The notes: generated by a model from the letters alone, not told the origin. Shown: positions 18,188 to 27,426, counted from the first letter of the stretch. The stretch is 64,000 nucleotides of DNA from Pseudomonas paralcaligenes (GCF_019655855.1 NZ_BPFX01000016.1:1-64000), one strand, 5' to 3'. Made by a program: numbers and translations.

Positions 18188-18787
18188 ATGCTTGCACAAG
18201 AAACTGACGCCTCGCCCAAGCCGACACCTGCTCAGGACAACACTTTTCTGGAAGAAAAAGCATTCCGATCCCGGATGGTTCTGGTGTTCGGCACCATCAC
18301 CGACACACTGGCATCCGAGACCGTGCGCAAGCTGCTTACACTGGATGCGGAGTCTAGCGCGCCCATTACCCTGATCATTTCGTCTCCCGGCGGTCATCTC
18401 GAATCGGGGGATGCGATCCATGACGTAGCGCGCTTCGTTTCGTCGCCGGTCAACATGGTTGGCACCGGCTGGGTGGGCAGCGCTGCTACGCACCTCTATC
18501 TTGGCGCTCCTCGTGAACGCCGCTTCTGCCTGCCACAGACACGCTTTCTGATCCATCAACCCAGTGGCGGCGCTGGCGGCCCTGCCAGCGACATAGCCAT
18601 CCAGGCCACCGAAATCATCAAAGCCCGCGAACGCATCACTCAGGTCATTGCACGCGAAAGTGGCCAGCCGCTTGAGCGGGTGCGCGAGGATATTGAGCGT
18701 GACCTCTGGATGCCGGCGGAGGATGCCGTCATCTATGGCTTGGTATCTCGCATTATCAGCCGTCGCGAAGAATTGCCTGCTACTTGA
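18188..18787 (+). CDS. ClpP-family serine protease subunit (ClpP2-like)
   Basis: A 199-aa ClpP homologue. The catalytic triad can be placed as S98 (GWVGSAATHL), H123 (FLIHQPSGG) and D172 (IERDLWMPAEDAVIYGL). The substrate-groove segment SSPGGHLESGDAIHDV is conserved. It lacks the usual GQAAS-MGA around the serine, so it is a divergent paralogue of housekeeping ClpP, with no Clp ATPase beside it. It could assemble with the chromosomal ClpX/ClpA or act as an accessory ring. The divergent sigma factor gene suggests conditional expression. Confidence 0.85.
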   Translation: MLAQETDASPKPTPAQDNTFLEEKAFRSRMVLVFGTITDTLASETVRKLLTLDAESSAPITLIISSPGGHLESGDAIHDVARFVSSPVNMVGTGWVGSAATHLYLGAPRERRFCLPQTRFLIHQPSGGAGGPASDIAIQATEIIKARERITQVIARESGQPLERVREDIERDLWMPAEDAVIYGLVSRIISRREELPAT

Positions 18788-19216
18788 TGGTGCGCGCTGC
18801 CAATGTGAGCTCACTTGGAAACCAGCTGAAGCTGGGCTTCTGTCGCTTCCATTTGTTTAGCTGTTGCTCGTCATACTGCTCACAGCTGCAATTGACAGAG
18901 CCCTCTACAGATCTGCCTCACGCGCTGGTACATGAGAGCTCCATGCCATGTCGAGGGGGCTGACTTCATTCGGCAGCCCCATCACTCATCTAGGTTATTT
19001 TCGTGATGAGTTTGTCAGCCGCCGACGGTGGCTGAGTGAGCGTAGCTACGCTGGTCTAGTCGCCTCTGTCAGTTTCTGCCAGGACCATGGGCATTATGAG
19101 GCTCTCCCTGCGCGCATGAAGACGTAAATACCCTGATCCGCTACCAGGTTCTCACGGTCATAGCGTAGGGGCGGTTACTGACCCATATGCCGGAATTGCG
19201 TAGAGGAGGTGGCAGT
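18788..19216. other. 430-bp non-coding stretch
   Basis: Between the ClpP-like gene and the SRAP-like gene. No open frame with recognisable content, no tRNA-like fold and no strong terminator were seen. It includes the promoter and ribosome site (AGAGGAGG, 19202-19209) of the next gene. Confidence 0.4.
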
Positions 19217-19678
19217 ATGTGTAGCGGTGTGGAGGTTCGAATTGGAGATCGAACTTCGAAAATCTATTATCAAACGGCGATGGCTGCGTTGCCTGTAAAG
19301 TTGCCAGGTGCTGGAGCCCTAGAATGGATCATCTGGGGGCGGCGTAAGGGGGAGGCTGGGAGTAGTCCGCAAGGAGGATGGGCGAGGCTTTCTACTATCG
19401 ACTTGGGCACGTGGGAGGTCCTCCAGCCAATCCGCGCTCAGGCTATTGTGGAGCGCTTCATGCAAAACCAAAGCAGCGCGGGCTTAAGAGGGCGGCGACT
19501 TTCACAATGGATTGAAGTGCCCCTAGGTATGGCCATTGAATGCTTGGTAGTTGGCGAGGGCCAAAATCGACGCGCCTATGTCATTACCACCACCCCACCT
19601 CCCAAGTACAAATGGGCCAGAGACCACTGGCCGCTATTGGGTGAAGTGGAAGAGTGGCTTGCCCAGGAAGCGCCTTAG
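19217..19678 (+). CDS. SRAP-like protein (short HMCES/YedK relative)
   Basis: A 153-aa protein starting MCSGVEVRIGDRTSKIYYQT. Cys2 directly after Met is the residue that crosslinks abasic sites in SRAP proteins; ALPVKLPGAGALEWIIWGRR and GGWARLSTI correspond to the WG and N/A-R segments. A very good ribosome site (AGAGGAGG, 8 bp upstream) fixes the start here rather than 10 codons earlier. It is shorter than canonical SRAP proteins (about 220 aa), and the Glu/His catalytic pair is not obvious. Likely role: abasic-site shielding or peptidase-type DNA repair. Confidence 0.6.
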   Translation: MCSGVEVRIGDRTSKIYYQTAMAALPVKLPGAGALEWIIWGRRKGEAGSSPQGGWARLSTIDLGTWEVLQPIRAQAIVERFMQNQSSAGLRGRRLSQWIEVPLGMAIECLVVGEGQNRRAYVITTTPPPKYKWARDHWPLLGEVEEWLAQEAP

Positions 19679-19720
19679 ACGTAGTTGCCCTAAGACAGTG
19701 CTCCGGTGCGGGATAGTTCG

Positions 19721-20164
19721 TCATTCTTCCGGGACAACGGAAATCGCCCCATTCTTTTCGATGATGGCGAACTTGATCTGATCAATCCGATCAATGCCCT
19801 GCTTCTCCCGCGCCGCTTCCAGAATGTCCTCCGTTTTTATCCGGGCAGCCTTGAGGCGGTTCTCTAATGGGCGCCCATGTTCGACGACGATTACAGGCGA
19901 GCCTTCGAGCCAGGTGTCGAATCTCTCTGATCGCCATTTGAGGTTGTTCAGGAAGATATCGATGGCCAGCAACGTGGCGATAACGAGTATGGCATTCGTG
20001 ATCGAGAAATCATCGCCAAGTAGAGCTTGTTGAGTCGCTTCGCCGATGATCAACAACAGAACAAAATCAAAAATGGTCAGCTCAGATAGCGAGCGCCTCC
20101 CAGCCAACTTGAACAGTATCAGCAGAGCGAAGTAGATGGCTGCGGCCCTTAGCACAGCGTCCAT
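19721..20164 (-). CDS. DUF421 membrane protein (YetF family)
   Basis: A 147-aa protein with two to three N-terminal membrane helices (AAAIYFALLILFKLAGRRSL, FDFVLLLIIGEATQQALL, AILVIATLLAIDIFL) and a cytoplasmic DUF421 domain (GSPVIVVEHGRPLENRLKAA). The GRRSLSELTIFDFVLLLIIG block is diagnostic for the family. AGGAG precedes the ATG. It follows the next gene on the same strand by 11 bp and is probably co-transcribed with it. Function in gammaproteobacteria is not established. Confidence 0.85.
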   Translation of the reverse strand: MDAVLRAAAIYFALLILFKLAGRRSLSELTIFDFVLLLIIGEATQQALLGDDFSITNAILVIATLLAIDIFLNNLKWRSERFDTWLEGSPVIVVEHGRPLENRLKAARIKTEDILEAAREKQGIDRIDQIKFAIIEKNGAISVVPEE

Positions 20165-20175
20165 GAGGCTTTCTC

Positions 20176-20697
20176 CTAGGGATAAATGAACTGAGCAAGA
20201 TCGACCTTGGATGAGCCGTTGCTCACCTGGGATCGGTAACGCCCAACCCCATCTGCCCGGAGCGAGAGATGAACACGTGCATATCCCTCTGCATCAGGCC
20301 GAATATCCAAGCTAAATCCGGTTCGCCTATGGGTGCTGACTTGATCAGGGGATGGCTGAATACTTTCGATGGTGGTGCCTTCAAGCATCTCCCCAGACAG
20401 ATCAATGCGCTGCATCTCCCCTGGGTTGCCTCGAACGCTGATCACCATGGTGAAGGTCGCTCCATTGCGAAGAAACCGTTCGTACTCAACCGTTAGGTTT
20501 CCATTCGGGCTTACTGCCGTGGCCGAGCTCAACGGCCCACGTGAAAACACGCCCAGCAGCGTCAGCACCATGATGCCGAGCAGAATCCAGCCACCGGCCC
20601 GCTCCAATTTCCACTGCACCCTCTGGACGCCTATGTGCTCCCGCACAGGGTGAGTTCTGTTTCGCATTTCGTCCGCGTCGAACCCAAGCAAGCTCAT
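20176..20697 (-). CDS. Hypothetical single-span membrane protein
   Basis: A 173-aa protein with one membrane helix (residues ~36-53, GWILLGIMVLTLLGVFSRG) after a charged cytoplasmic N-terminus, then a beta-rich outside domain (NLTVEYERFLRNGATFTMVI). GGGGAGAG lies 7 bp before the ATG. It is co-oriented with, and 11 bp from, the DUF421 gene, suggesting a two-gene membrane unit. I do not recognise the family. Confidence 0.7.
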   Translation of the reverse strand: MSLLGFDADEMRNRTHPVREHIGVQRVQWKLERAGGWILLGIMVLTLLGVFSRGPLSSATAVSPNGNLTVEYERFLRNGATFTMVISVRGNPGEMQRIDLSGEMLEGTTIESIQPSPDQVSTHRRTGFSLDIRPDAEGYARVHLSLRADGVGRYRSQVSNGSSKVDLAQFIYP

Positions 20698-20773
20698 TGG
20701 CTACTCTCCCCATGCTCCGGCAAGCCCTGCTGGAGCATGCTCAGTTACCGGAAGGTAAGATTTCCAGCGAACT

Positions 20774-21274
20774 TCACTTGTCGAGCGTCGCGGCTTGGTT
20801 ACCGCCTTGCTCGGCAATCTGGGTCAACTTCTCGTCGGCAGACTTTTCCTCTGCCAACGTTTCCTTCAGCAACTGCACTGCCGCATTTTTCAGACCCAGA
20901 TGCTTGGCCATCGCGATCAACGTGCCATACCCAGAAATCTCGTAGTGCTCTACCTTCTGAGCGGCCCCGATCAGACCTGCGTCTAGAACTGGGCCCTTGT
21001 CGATCTCATCAATGAGTTCCTTGCCTTCTTCGATCAGCCCTTCCATGGCGACGCATTTCATGCGCTTGAGCTTGAAACCGGTGATCTCAACAACTTTGTC
21101 GATCCGTTCAATCTGTCCTTGGGTTTCTTCAAGGTGAGCCTGAAATGCCTGACTGAGCAGCGGATTGGTTGAGGCCCTGGCCATTTTGGGAAGCGCGCGA
21201 GTGATCTGCTTTTCCGCGCTGTAGATATCGGAAAGCTCGTGGATGAAAAGGTCTTCAATGGTCTTGCGAGCCAT
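20774..21274 (-). CDS. YciE/YciF-type ferritin-like protein (DUF892)
   Basis: A 166-aa four-helix ferritin-like protein: MARKTIEDLFIHELSDIYSAEKQ, HLEETQGQIERIDKVVE, GLIGAAQKVEHYEISGYGTL and LLKETLAEEKSADEKLTQIA supply the Glu/His pairs (E..EK, E..H) of a possible di-iron site. DUF892 proteins are commonly RpoS-linked stress proteins. The start is at ATG 21274; an upstream extension of 38 residues is Cys/Pro-rich and not family-like. Confidence 0.88.
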   Translation of the reverse strand: MARKTIEDLFIHELSDIYSAEKQITRALPKMARASTNPLLSQAFQAHLEETQGQIERIDKVVEITGFKLKRMKCVAMEGLIEEGKELIDEIDKGPVLDAGLIGAAQKVEHYEISGYGTLIAMAKHLGLKNAAVQLLKETLAEEKSADEKLTQIAEQGGNQAATLDK

Positions 21275-21502
21275 GACTTGTCTCCGAAGGGATGCATGTT
21301 CAAGGACGGGTGTCCCTGACGGTCGACAGATCGCTTCGGCGGGGAGTTCAGGTCTTTGCTTGCAGGAGAACGCAAAGCAGAACGGCAAATCAGTAGCTGT
21401 CGAAGCAGGCCGACCGATAGCTCAGCGATTCATTGAACAGCCAGCTTGCACGCTTTCTCCAATCTCATGGGAGCCATCTCTCGGCTCCGATCGAGGTGAA
21501 TC

Positions 21503-21706
21503 ATGAATACGACACAGCAAGCGAACCCGCAGGGCCCCAATGATCCAAACGACCCGATTCCGCCAGTAGAGCCAGGGATTACCCCTGACGATAGTAGTGG
21601 CCAACAGGAAGAGGAGCGCCCAGAGGACTGGCGAGATCCGAATGATCCAGGCACCGAGCAGCCCAGCAATCCCGACGAAGGTGATCCGCTGAACGCTCCC
21701 GACTAG
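21503..21706 (+). CDS. Small acidic proline-rich protein, unknown
   Basis: A 67-aa protein, very rich in Pro, Asp, Glu, Asn and Gln (PNDPNDPIPPVEPGITPDD, then PEDWRDPNDPGTEQPSNPDE), with no hydrophobic segment; probably disordered. GAGGTGA lies 3 bp before the ATG and a hairpin terminator follows the stop, both favouring a real gene. It is divergent from the YciE/F-like gene, with which it may share stress regulation. Confidence 0.6.
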   Translation: MNTTQQANPQGPNDPNDPIPPVEPGITPDDSSGQQEEERPEDWRDPNDPGTEQPSNPDEGDPLNAPD

Positions 21707-21723
21707 GTAACCCCACTTGAAAG

Positions 21724-21743
21724 CCCGGCTAAGGCCGGGTTTC
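21724..21743 (+). terminator. Hairpin terminator after the 67-aa gene
   Basis: CCCGGC (21724-21729), loop TAAG, GCCGGG (21734-21739), then TTTCT. Confidence 0.6.
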
Positions 21744-22236
21744 TGTCACTTCTATTGCTTGGCCTTGACGCATGAAGGAGAGGCGCAACGGACTGCTGCA
21801 GGTCGAGTCACGCCTGGTGCTTCTCCAAGGTATCTGACGCAAATCAGTGCTCCGGCAGATATCGGAAGCTGCCACAGCGGCCGCAGCATTGGCACAGGAC
21901 AGTTTCTTTGCCCATGAGGGCGATCTCGCCCGCGGACCAGTTACAACCAGTGATCAAGCATCGAATGGTCATATTTGCCTCCATTGGCCCGGTGGCCGCA
22001 GCATCTGTTCAATCAGCCGACCTTGGTCGGGAGAAGAAGGTTCTAATCAAATTCTGACCGGTAGGAGCGTGAGCTACAGACGCTACGACTTCAGCGCTTC
22101 GTCGCCGATGCGCTGAAGCGAAACCGCCCGGTAAAGCTCAGGCGAAATGGCTTGTGCGCCGCCCGTCCAGCTCTGTGAACTCCCGCGTCGCCCCCTTCCT
22201 CGATAAAGGACTTGCCCACCGACGAGGACCACCCCC
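21744..22236. other. 490-bp non-coding stretch
   Basis: Upstream of the alcohol dehydrogenase. No convincing gene or RNA seen; short frames lack ribosome sites. Presumably holds the dehydrogenase promoter. Confidence 0.4.
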
Positions 22237-23403
22237 ATGCGAGCACTCACCTACCACGGCAGTCACGACGTGCGCGTCGAGACCGTCGCCGACCCGGTCA
22301 TGCTGGCCGACGACGATATCATCCTGCGGGTGACCGCCACCGCCATCTGCGGCTCCGACCTGCACCTGTACCGGGGCAAGATCCCGCAGGTGAAGGACGG
22401 CGACATCTTCGGCCACGAGTTCATGGGCGAAGTGGTCGACGCCGGCCCGGCGGTGACCCGGGTGAGCAAGGGCGACCGGGTGGTGGTGCCCTTCGTCATC
22501 GCCTGCGGTACCTGCTTCTTCTGCGCCATGGACCTGCACGCCGCCTGTGAGACCACCAACCCCGGCCGCGGCGCCATCCTCAACAAGAAACAGATTCCCT
22601 CCGGCGCCGCGCTGTTCGGCTACAGCCACCTGTACGGCGGCCTGCCCGGCGGCCAGGCGGAATACGTGCGCGTGCCCAAGGCCAACGTCGGGCCGATGAA
22701 GGTGCCGGGCACCCTGCAGGACGAGCAGGTGCTGTTCCTCAGCGACATCCTGCCCACCGGCTACCAGGCGGCGGTCAACGCCGGCATCCGCCCGGGCAGC
22801 AGCGTGGCCATCTATGGCGCCGGCCCGGTCGGGCTGATGGCCGCCGCCTGCGCGCGGCTGCTCGGCGCCGAGCAGATCTTCATGGTCGACGAATCGCCCT
22901 ACCGCCTGGAATTCGCCCGCCAGACCTACGGCGTCATCCCGATCGACTTCGACCTAGTGGACGACCCGGCGGAGGCCATCATCGAGCGGACCGCCGGCCA
23001 CCGCGGCGTGGACGCGGCCATCGACGCGGTGGGCTTCGAGGCCAAGGGCAGCACCACCGAGACCATCCTCACCACTCTCAAGCTGGAGGCCAGCAGCGGC
23101 AAGGCCCTGCGCCAATGCATCGCCGCCGTGCGCCGCGGCGGCACGGTGAGCGTGCCGGGGGTCTATGCCGGCTTCATCCACGGCTTCCTGTTTGGTGACG
23201 CGTTCGACAAGGGTCTCACCTTCAAGATGGGCCAGACCCACGTGCAGCCGCTGCTGCCGACGCTGCTGGAGCATGTCGAGCGCGGCGAGCTGAAGCCGGA
23301 CGTGATCATCAGCCACCGCCTGCCGCTGGAGCAGGCGGCGGAAGGCTACAAGATGTTCGACAAGCAGCAGGACGACTGCCGCAAGGTGGTGCTGCGGCCA
23401 TGA
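22237..23403 (+). CDS. Zinc-dependent alcohol/aldehyde dehydrogenase (MDR family)
   Basis: A 388-aa medium-chain dehydrogenase. Catalytic zinc ligands appear in [10 protein letters not shown] (Cys38) and GHEFMGE (His), the structural zinc loop is [15 protein letters not shown], and the nucleotide fold is [22 protein letters not shown]. The long loop before the Rossmann domain and the C-terminal [17 protein letters not shown] resemble the glutathione-independent formaldehyde dehydrogenase-like branch. GAGGA lies upstream of the ATG. The substrate is not determined. Confidence 0.88.
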   Translation: MRALTYHGSHDVRVETVADPVMLADDDIILRVTATAICGSDLHLYRGKIPQVKDGDIFGHEFMGEVVDAGPAVTRVSKGDRVVVPFVIACGTCFFCAMDLHAACETTNPGRGAILNKKQIPSGAALFGYSHLYGGLPGGQAEYVRVPKANVGPMKVPGTLQDEQVLFLSDILPTGYQAAVNAGIRPGSSVAIYGAGPVGLMAAACARLLGAEQIFMVDESPYRLEFARQTYGVIPIDFDLVDDPAEAIIERTAGHRGVDAAIDAVGFEAKGSTTETILTTLKLEASSGKALRQCIAAVRRGGTVSVPGVYAGFIHGFLFGDAFDKGLTFKMGQTHVQPLLPTLLEHVERGELKPDVIISHRLPLEQAAEGYKMFDKQQDDCRKVVLRP

Positions 23404-23413
23404 CGACGGCCGC

Positions 23414-23638
23414 TCACTTGCTGTGCTCCGGCGAGGACGGCGGATGGGCCATGCCACGCGGGCCGAAGATGCCCCACAGGACCAGGCCGAGCAGCGGGAA
23501 CAGCGCGATGCCCAGCGACCACAGGGCCTTGCTCTCCACGCCCTTGTCGCTGCGGTACACGCTGACGATGGCCCACACGTCGAGCAGGATGATGATGACG
23601 CCGAGGGCGATGAACAGAAGAGTGAATTCGCCGAGCAT
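23414..23638 (-). CDS. PLDc_N domain membrane protein
   Basis: A 74-aa protein with two membrane helices: LLFIALGVIIILLDVWAIVS and LWSLGIALFPLLGLVLWGIF. The WSLGIALFPLLGLVLWGIFGPRG block is the phospholipase D/nuclease N-terminal motif, also found in sigma-Y-antisigma proteins such as YxlE. There is no catalytic domain, so it is a small membrane protein of unknown role. Convergent with the dehydrogenase, 10 bp apart. Confidence 0.8.
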   Translation of the reverse strand: MLGEFTLLFIALGVIIILLDVWAIVSVYRSDKGVESKALWSLGIALFPLLGLVLWGIFGPRGMAHPPSSPEHSK

Positions 23639-23770
23639 GTCGAGGTTCCTCCACGGGGTGTTTCTGTTGTGGCCGCACCCCCGGCCCGTGGTTCAGGCGA
23701 AATCGATCCGAACGGCGGCGCGCTACATGCCTCGAATGCTGCAGCCCACGGCCTATGCGCCGCTTGGCTT

Positions 23771-24010
23771 TCAGCTGAAGCTGCTCCTGCTCTTCTGCCT
23801 AAGTAGCACGAGGTCAACAAGTTCTATCGCACACGCTTCCAGCCACTGTTCCGCTGAGAGATTCCCTAACGGGCGAGGCGGTTCTTGGTGATATGCGTTC
23901 ATGATCACGTGCCAAGCCACGGCTCTGAGGTTTGGAACAGTGGCTGCTCGCAATTCAACTCTGCCTTCGACGCCTTCGGCTGTTTTATAGATGACCATCC
24001 AGTCCATCAT
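23771..24010 (-). CDS. Hypothetical protein (79 aa)
   Basis: Starts MMDWMVIYKTAEGVEGRVEL with GGGAGGA 6 bp upstream of ATG 24010, so a 14-codon longer form is less likely. It contains an ATVPNLRAVAWHVIMNAYHQ helix and a C-terminal basic tail. No recognised domain. Confidence 0.5.
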   Translation of the reverse strand: MMDWMVIYKTAEGVEGRVELRAATVPNLRAVAWHVIMNAYHQEPPRPLGNLSAEQWLEACAIELVDLVLLRQKSRSSFS

Positions 24011-24231
24011 CGCGCGTCCTCCCTCGCCATTGGCTAAGGGAATAGTGTCCACTTCTGTGGTGGCCAGGGGCCAGAATTTAGATTTTTGAAGAGAACTGCC
24101 GCTTACTTAATAGTTACGCTGAAATTGATGTTTACATTAACTTTTTGCTCGAAGTATCTAACGAAGCGGTGAAGGATAGAGCTGAAGGTAATGCTGCGCT
24201 CATAACTTAGGCTTGTTAGCGCTGACATCAT

Positions 24232-24757
24232 GGGAGTTCGATATCACCTACGATATCGTGGCCGACCGCTTCGACGCGGGGGGCGCCTGGGGGATACGAT
24301 CGACAAGGACATGATCGCGGTGCCGATCGGGCCACCACTGCGCATGGCGGTGGCGGCCGCACCCGCGTACTTCGCCACGCATCCGAAGCCCAGGAATCCT
24401 CGCGACCTGATCGACCATAACTGCATCAACATGCGCATGCAGTCCGGCGGAGGGCTCTATGTCTGGGACTTCCAGCGCAGAGGCCGGCAGCTGAATGTGC
24501 GAGTGGATGGCCAGCTCATTTTCAACACATCGCCCAACATCGTGGATGCTGCTCTGGCAGGGCTGGGCATTGCCTGGCTCCCCGAAGAAGAGTTTTCACC
24601 CCACCTCGCGGAGGGCCGGCTGGTGCGCGTGCTCGAAGACTGGTGTCCTCCGTTCCCGGGTTACTACCTGTACTACCCGAGTCGTAGGCAACCATCGCCG
24701 GCTTTCTCGCTGGTCGTGGATGCCCTGCGCTATACCAGGTCAGGCGGAGCAAAATAG
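24232..24757 (+). pseudogene. LysR-family regulator remnant (C-terminal part, frameshifted)
   Basis: From about 24250 one frame reads DITYDIVADRFDAG and then, after a run of G near 24277-24284, another frame reads LGDTIDKDMIAVPIGPP, both being LysR substrate-binding domain. The continuation (AYFATHPKPRNPRDLIDHNC through AGLGIAWLPEEEF) is typical. The N-terminal HTH is missing altogether. It is a truncated, frameshifted gene beside the integrase end of the mobile element. Confidence 0.75.
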
Positions 24758-24792
24758 AGGTCGCCTGTTTTGTCTGGCAGCGAGCAGAGAGG

Positions 24793-26043
24793 TCAGGCTG
24801 CCAACATCTCGGGTGTGTGCTGAACATGCTTGGCCATGTTCTGCATGCCTTCCCAGATTCGCTCCAGCTCTCTGGGCGATTCCGAATCTATCCATCGGGC
24901 GTACACCTTCACCAGCATGGAATAGTCGCTGTGGCCCATTTGGTTGGCGATGAACGCCAGGTTGCCACGTGCCGTCAGGTTCCAGCAGGCGTAGGTATGT
25001 CGGGTCTGGTAGGGCGGGCGCGGCCGGATACCCGAGCGGCGGATCAGGTTGGCCCATTTGCTGTTCCAGGCGCTTGGCACGAAGTAGTCGTTGACGACTT
25101 GCTTGCGCGCCTGGGTCTTCGGCGACAGCAGCACCCGTACCCGGTCGGTGCGGGACTCATGACGGTTGAGCCAGACCTGCAGGTCCGCCGCCTTGCGCTG
25201 TTCGGCATCGGCGACCAGCACCTGCAGGGCCTCGCGTGCCGGCGGGTACAGCAGCACAGTGCGCTCCTTCTTGGTCTTGGGCACCTTGAAGGTGGCCGAT
25301 TGCGTGATCGAGCGCCGGACTCGGACTTTGCTGAAGTCCGGTGCCACGTCTTCAACAGCCAAGGCCAGTAGTTCGCCAGGGCGCAGGCCGGCGTAGACCG
25401 CCAGGGTGACGGCCGCCTTGTCGATGGGATGCAGGCACCCTTTCCCGATGAGTGCCTCGTACTCTTCGAAAGTGAGCGGATCGGGTTCCTTGCTGCTCTT
25501 GGTGAAGCGGATGCAGTGTTTGCCGAGCTGCCCGCAATAGCCGTTGTTCTCGCACCAGTAGAGGAAGCCCGCGAATGTAGCGAGGTAGTGGTTGACCGTC
25601 GAAACCGCACGCGTGGCAATCAGATCCACCCGTAGCTGCTGAATATCCTCGGGTAGCAAGGTATTGATCAGGCGGTTACGGCCGATGAGTTCCAGGCAGG
25701 CGTTCAACGCAATTTCGTAGCGAGACTCCGTCTCCGGAGTGATATCCACTGCCTTCAGCGGCTTGTAGCGATCACACAGCTCGTCCAGGCGTTTGCCGGT
25801 AACGGCCAGGGTTTCCGCCGGACGGGAGTGAGGGAAGTAGTCGGCTTCGTTGTAGGTGCCGGATTTCAGGGCGAACAGGGCGGCGCTGCGTAGACCGGCC
25901 GCGTGCTTGATGTTGGCCTTGGTGGGCTCGATGCCCAGGGTATGCCGATGGCGAACACCCTTGTACATGAAGTACACGCGGATCGAGTGCCCATGGATTT
26001 CCACGCCTGTGTAGCCTGTCTTCCTGCTTTCTCTGCCCACCAT
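24793..26043 (-). CDS. int: Tyrosine-family integrase of the ICE-like element
   Basis: A 416-aa site-specific recombinase. An N-terminal arm-binding region (GVEIHGHSIRVYFMYKGVRH) precedes a SAM-like core-binding domain and the catalytic domain: R221 (GLRPGE), K256 (VPKTKKERT), R348-H349 (YQTRHTYA), H371 (GHSDYS) and nucleophile Y381 (VYARW). It marks the left end of the element; the excisionase-like gene lies behind it on the same strand. Integration target is not evident: no tRNA gene or att repeat was identified at either side. Confidence 0.9.
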   Translation of the reverse strand: MVGRESRKTGYTGVEIHGHSIRVYFMYKGVRHRHTLGIEPTKANIKHAAGLRSAALFALKSGTYNEADYFPHSRPAETLAVTGKRLDELCDRYKPLKAVDITPETESRYEIALNACLELIGRNRLINTLLPEDIQQLRVDLIATRAVSTVNHYLATFAGFLYWCENNGYCGQLGKHCIRFTKSSKEPDPLTFEEYEALIGKGCLHPIDKAAVTLAVYAGLRPGELLALAVEDVAPDFSKVRVRRSITQSATFKVPKTKKERTVLLYPPAREALQVLVADAEQRKAADLQVWLNRHESRTDRVRVLLSPKTQARKQVVNDYFVPSAWNSKWANLIRRSGIRPRPPYQTRHTYACWNLTARGNLAFIANQMGHSDYSMLVKVYARWIDSESPRELERIWEGMQNMAKHVQHTPEMLAA

Positions 26044-26219
26044 AAGTCAGCCCTCGGTAGTTCCCCCACGGATGCCGGCACTGCCTGATACGACCCCATC
26101 GAGGGGCGGGGAGAGGGGTGTCTGCGTGTGCCGGAATCGTTGAAATGTTATGCGCTCAATGAGCGTAAATCAATGCCGGCATTGTGCCTGCCAAAGAGCG
26201 AGATCGTGGCTGTTGTGCA

Positions 26220-26423
26220 TCAATGTGAAGTCGGCTGACGCTCGCTTTCCACCCACCGCTCGAACTCGAGAAGATTCAAGAAAATGCGGCCGTCCGGGGC
26301 CTTGCGCCAGAGGCGACCCTGTACCCATACGCCGCCCTTGACCTTGTGGCGAACGGCATTCTCGGTGTAGCCGGTGACCTCGGCGAATCGCTTGATCAGT
26401 ACCCATTGGCAAGGGGCGCTCAT
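26220..26423 (-). CDS. Excisionase-like DNA-binding protein
   Basis: A 67-aa protein, MSAPCQWVLIKRFAEVTGYT then ENAVRHKVKGGVWVQGRLWRK, a winged-HTH of the Xis/AlpA type. GGAGG lies 5 bp before ATG 26423. Same strand as the integrase and 176 bp upstream of it, the usual place for a recombination directionality factor. Confidence 0.75.
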   Translation of the reverse strand: MSAPCQWVLIKRFAEVTGYTENAVRHKVKGGVWVQGRLWRKAPDGRIFLNLLEFERWVESERQPTSH

Positions 26424-26601
26424 GGTGTCCTCCAGGTTCGGCCAGTACACGGGGTGGAGGGCCGACCGACAGGGAGAAAGTGTCTAGGAGGTTTCGCGAC
26501 TGCAAAACCTGCATGAGCGTAGAGGGGCGTAGGCAGGCGTGATGCGGGAACGGGAAGTGGCCGTATCGCCAGCATCACAAGGGAGAGCGTCCCGGTGTTC
26601 C

Positions 26602-26895
26602 ACCGTCGGGCTCGTGGGCTGCGCCCCGCGTCTCGTGCCGAGTCACGACCATCCGGCTTTGATCCCTGACGCCTCCGGCCCATGAGGGCCTGCGCGCTCC
26701 GCTTGCTGATCCGTGGCATGGGTGGAGTGGGGCGGTCTTGCTGTTCCCTTCACCGTATCACGGCGTTCTCGCCGTCAAGGGCTGCGCGTGTGTGCACGCT
26801 GGCGTCCTGGCGGCCGTCGTCGACCCCTGACAGCTGCGCTGCGCCGTGCTGGCGCCGGTTCTGGGCAATTCCGCCCGAGCAAACGGAGCACGATC
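26602..26895 (+). repeat. Copy A of ~300-bp leader repeat (upstream of radC)
   Basis: Closely matches 33703-33999, with 81 bp fully identical (26708-26788 versus 33808-33888). Both copies end at the start codon of a rightward gene and contain no convincing ORF. A shorter third match lies at 31178-31256. Confidence 0.85.
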
Positions 26896-27402
26896 ATGTC
26901 GCAACTTTCTCTCACCTCCGATGCCTCGCTGTTGGTGCGTGACGACCAGGGGCGCTACCTGCCGGCGACTGCCGACCAGATTCTTGAAGCCGCACGTCTG
27001 GTCATCGACCAGAAGAACCCACGCGGGGCGCTGTTCACCTCGCCGGCGCTGGTCAGGGACTACCTGTGCACTAAGCTGGCCGGCTTCGAGCACGAAGTCT
27101 TCGCGGCGCTGTTCCTCGACACACAGCATCGGCTGATCGAATACGTAGAACTGTTCCGCGGCACCATCGACGGTGCTTCGGTGTATCCGCGTGAGGTGGT
27201 GAAGGAGGCGCTGCGGGTCAATGCGGCGGCGGTGATCTTCTCGCACAACCATCCGAGCGGAAATCCAGAGCCAAGCCAGGCTGACAAGGTGCTGACCCTG
27301 CGGCTCGAGGAGGCCCTGGCGCTGGTGGAGGTGCGTACGCTGGATCACATCATCGTCGGCGGCGAGGGCACAGTGTCCTTTGCCGAGCGCGGCTTGCTGT
27401 GA
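26896..27402 (+). CDS. radC: RadC-family JAB/MPN domain protein of the ICE
   Basis: A 168-aa protein consisting mainly of the JAB1-like domain with the JAMM metal site: H117, H119 and D130 in HNHPSGNPEPSQAD. It lacks the N-terminal HhH region of chromosomal RadC, as is usual for RadC copies on integrative elements. Despite the name, a DNA repair role is not established; a metalloprotease-like activity is the structural prediction. The start is ATG 26896 after the ~300-bp leader. A UUCG-loop terminator follows. Confidence 0.88.
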   Translation: MSQLSLTSDASLLVRDDQGRYLPATADQILEAARLVIDQKNPRGALFTSPALVRDYLCTKLAGFEHEVFAALFLDTQHRLIEYVELFRGTIDGASVYPREVVKEALRVNAAAVIFSHNHPSGNPEPSQADKVLTLRLEEALALVEVRTLDHIIVGGEGTVSFAERGLL

Positions 27403-27408
27403 TCACGG

Positions 27409-27426
27409 GGGCTTCGGCCCTTTTTT
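27409..27426 (+). terminator. Terminator after radC
   Basis: GGGC, UUCG loop, GCCC (27409-27420), then six T. Confidence 0.65.

Noticed and set aside
22138..22629. 163-aa minus-strand frame
   Set aside because: Antisense to the zinc dehydrogenase N-terminus.
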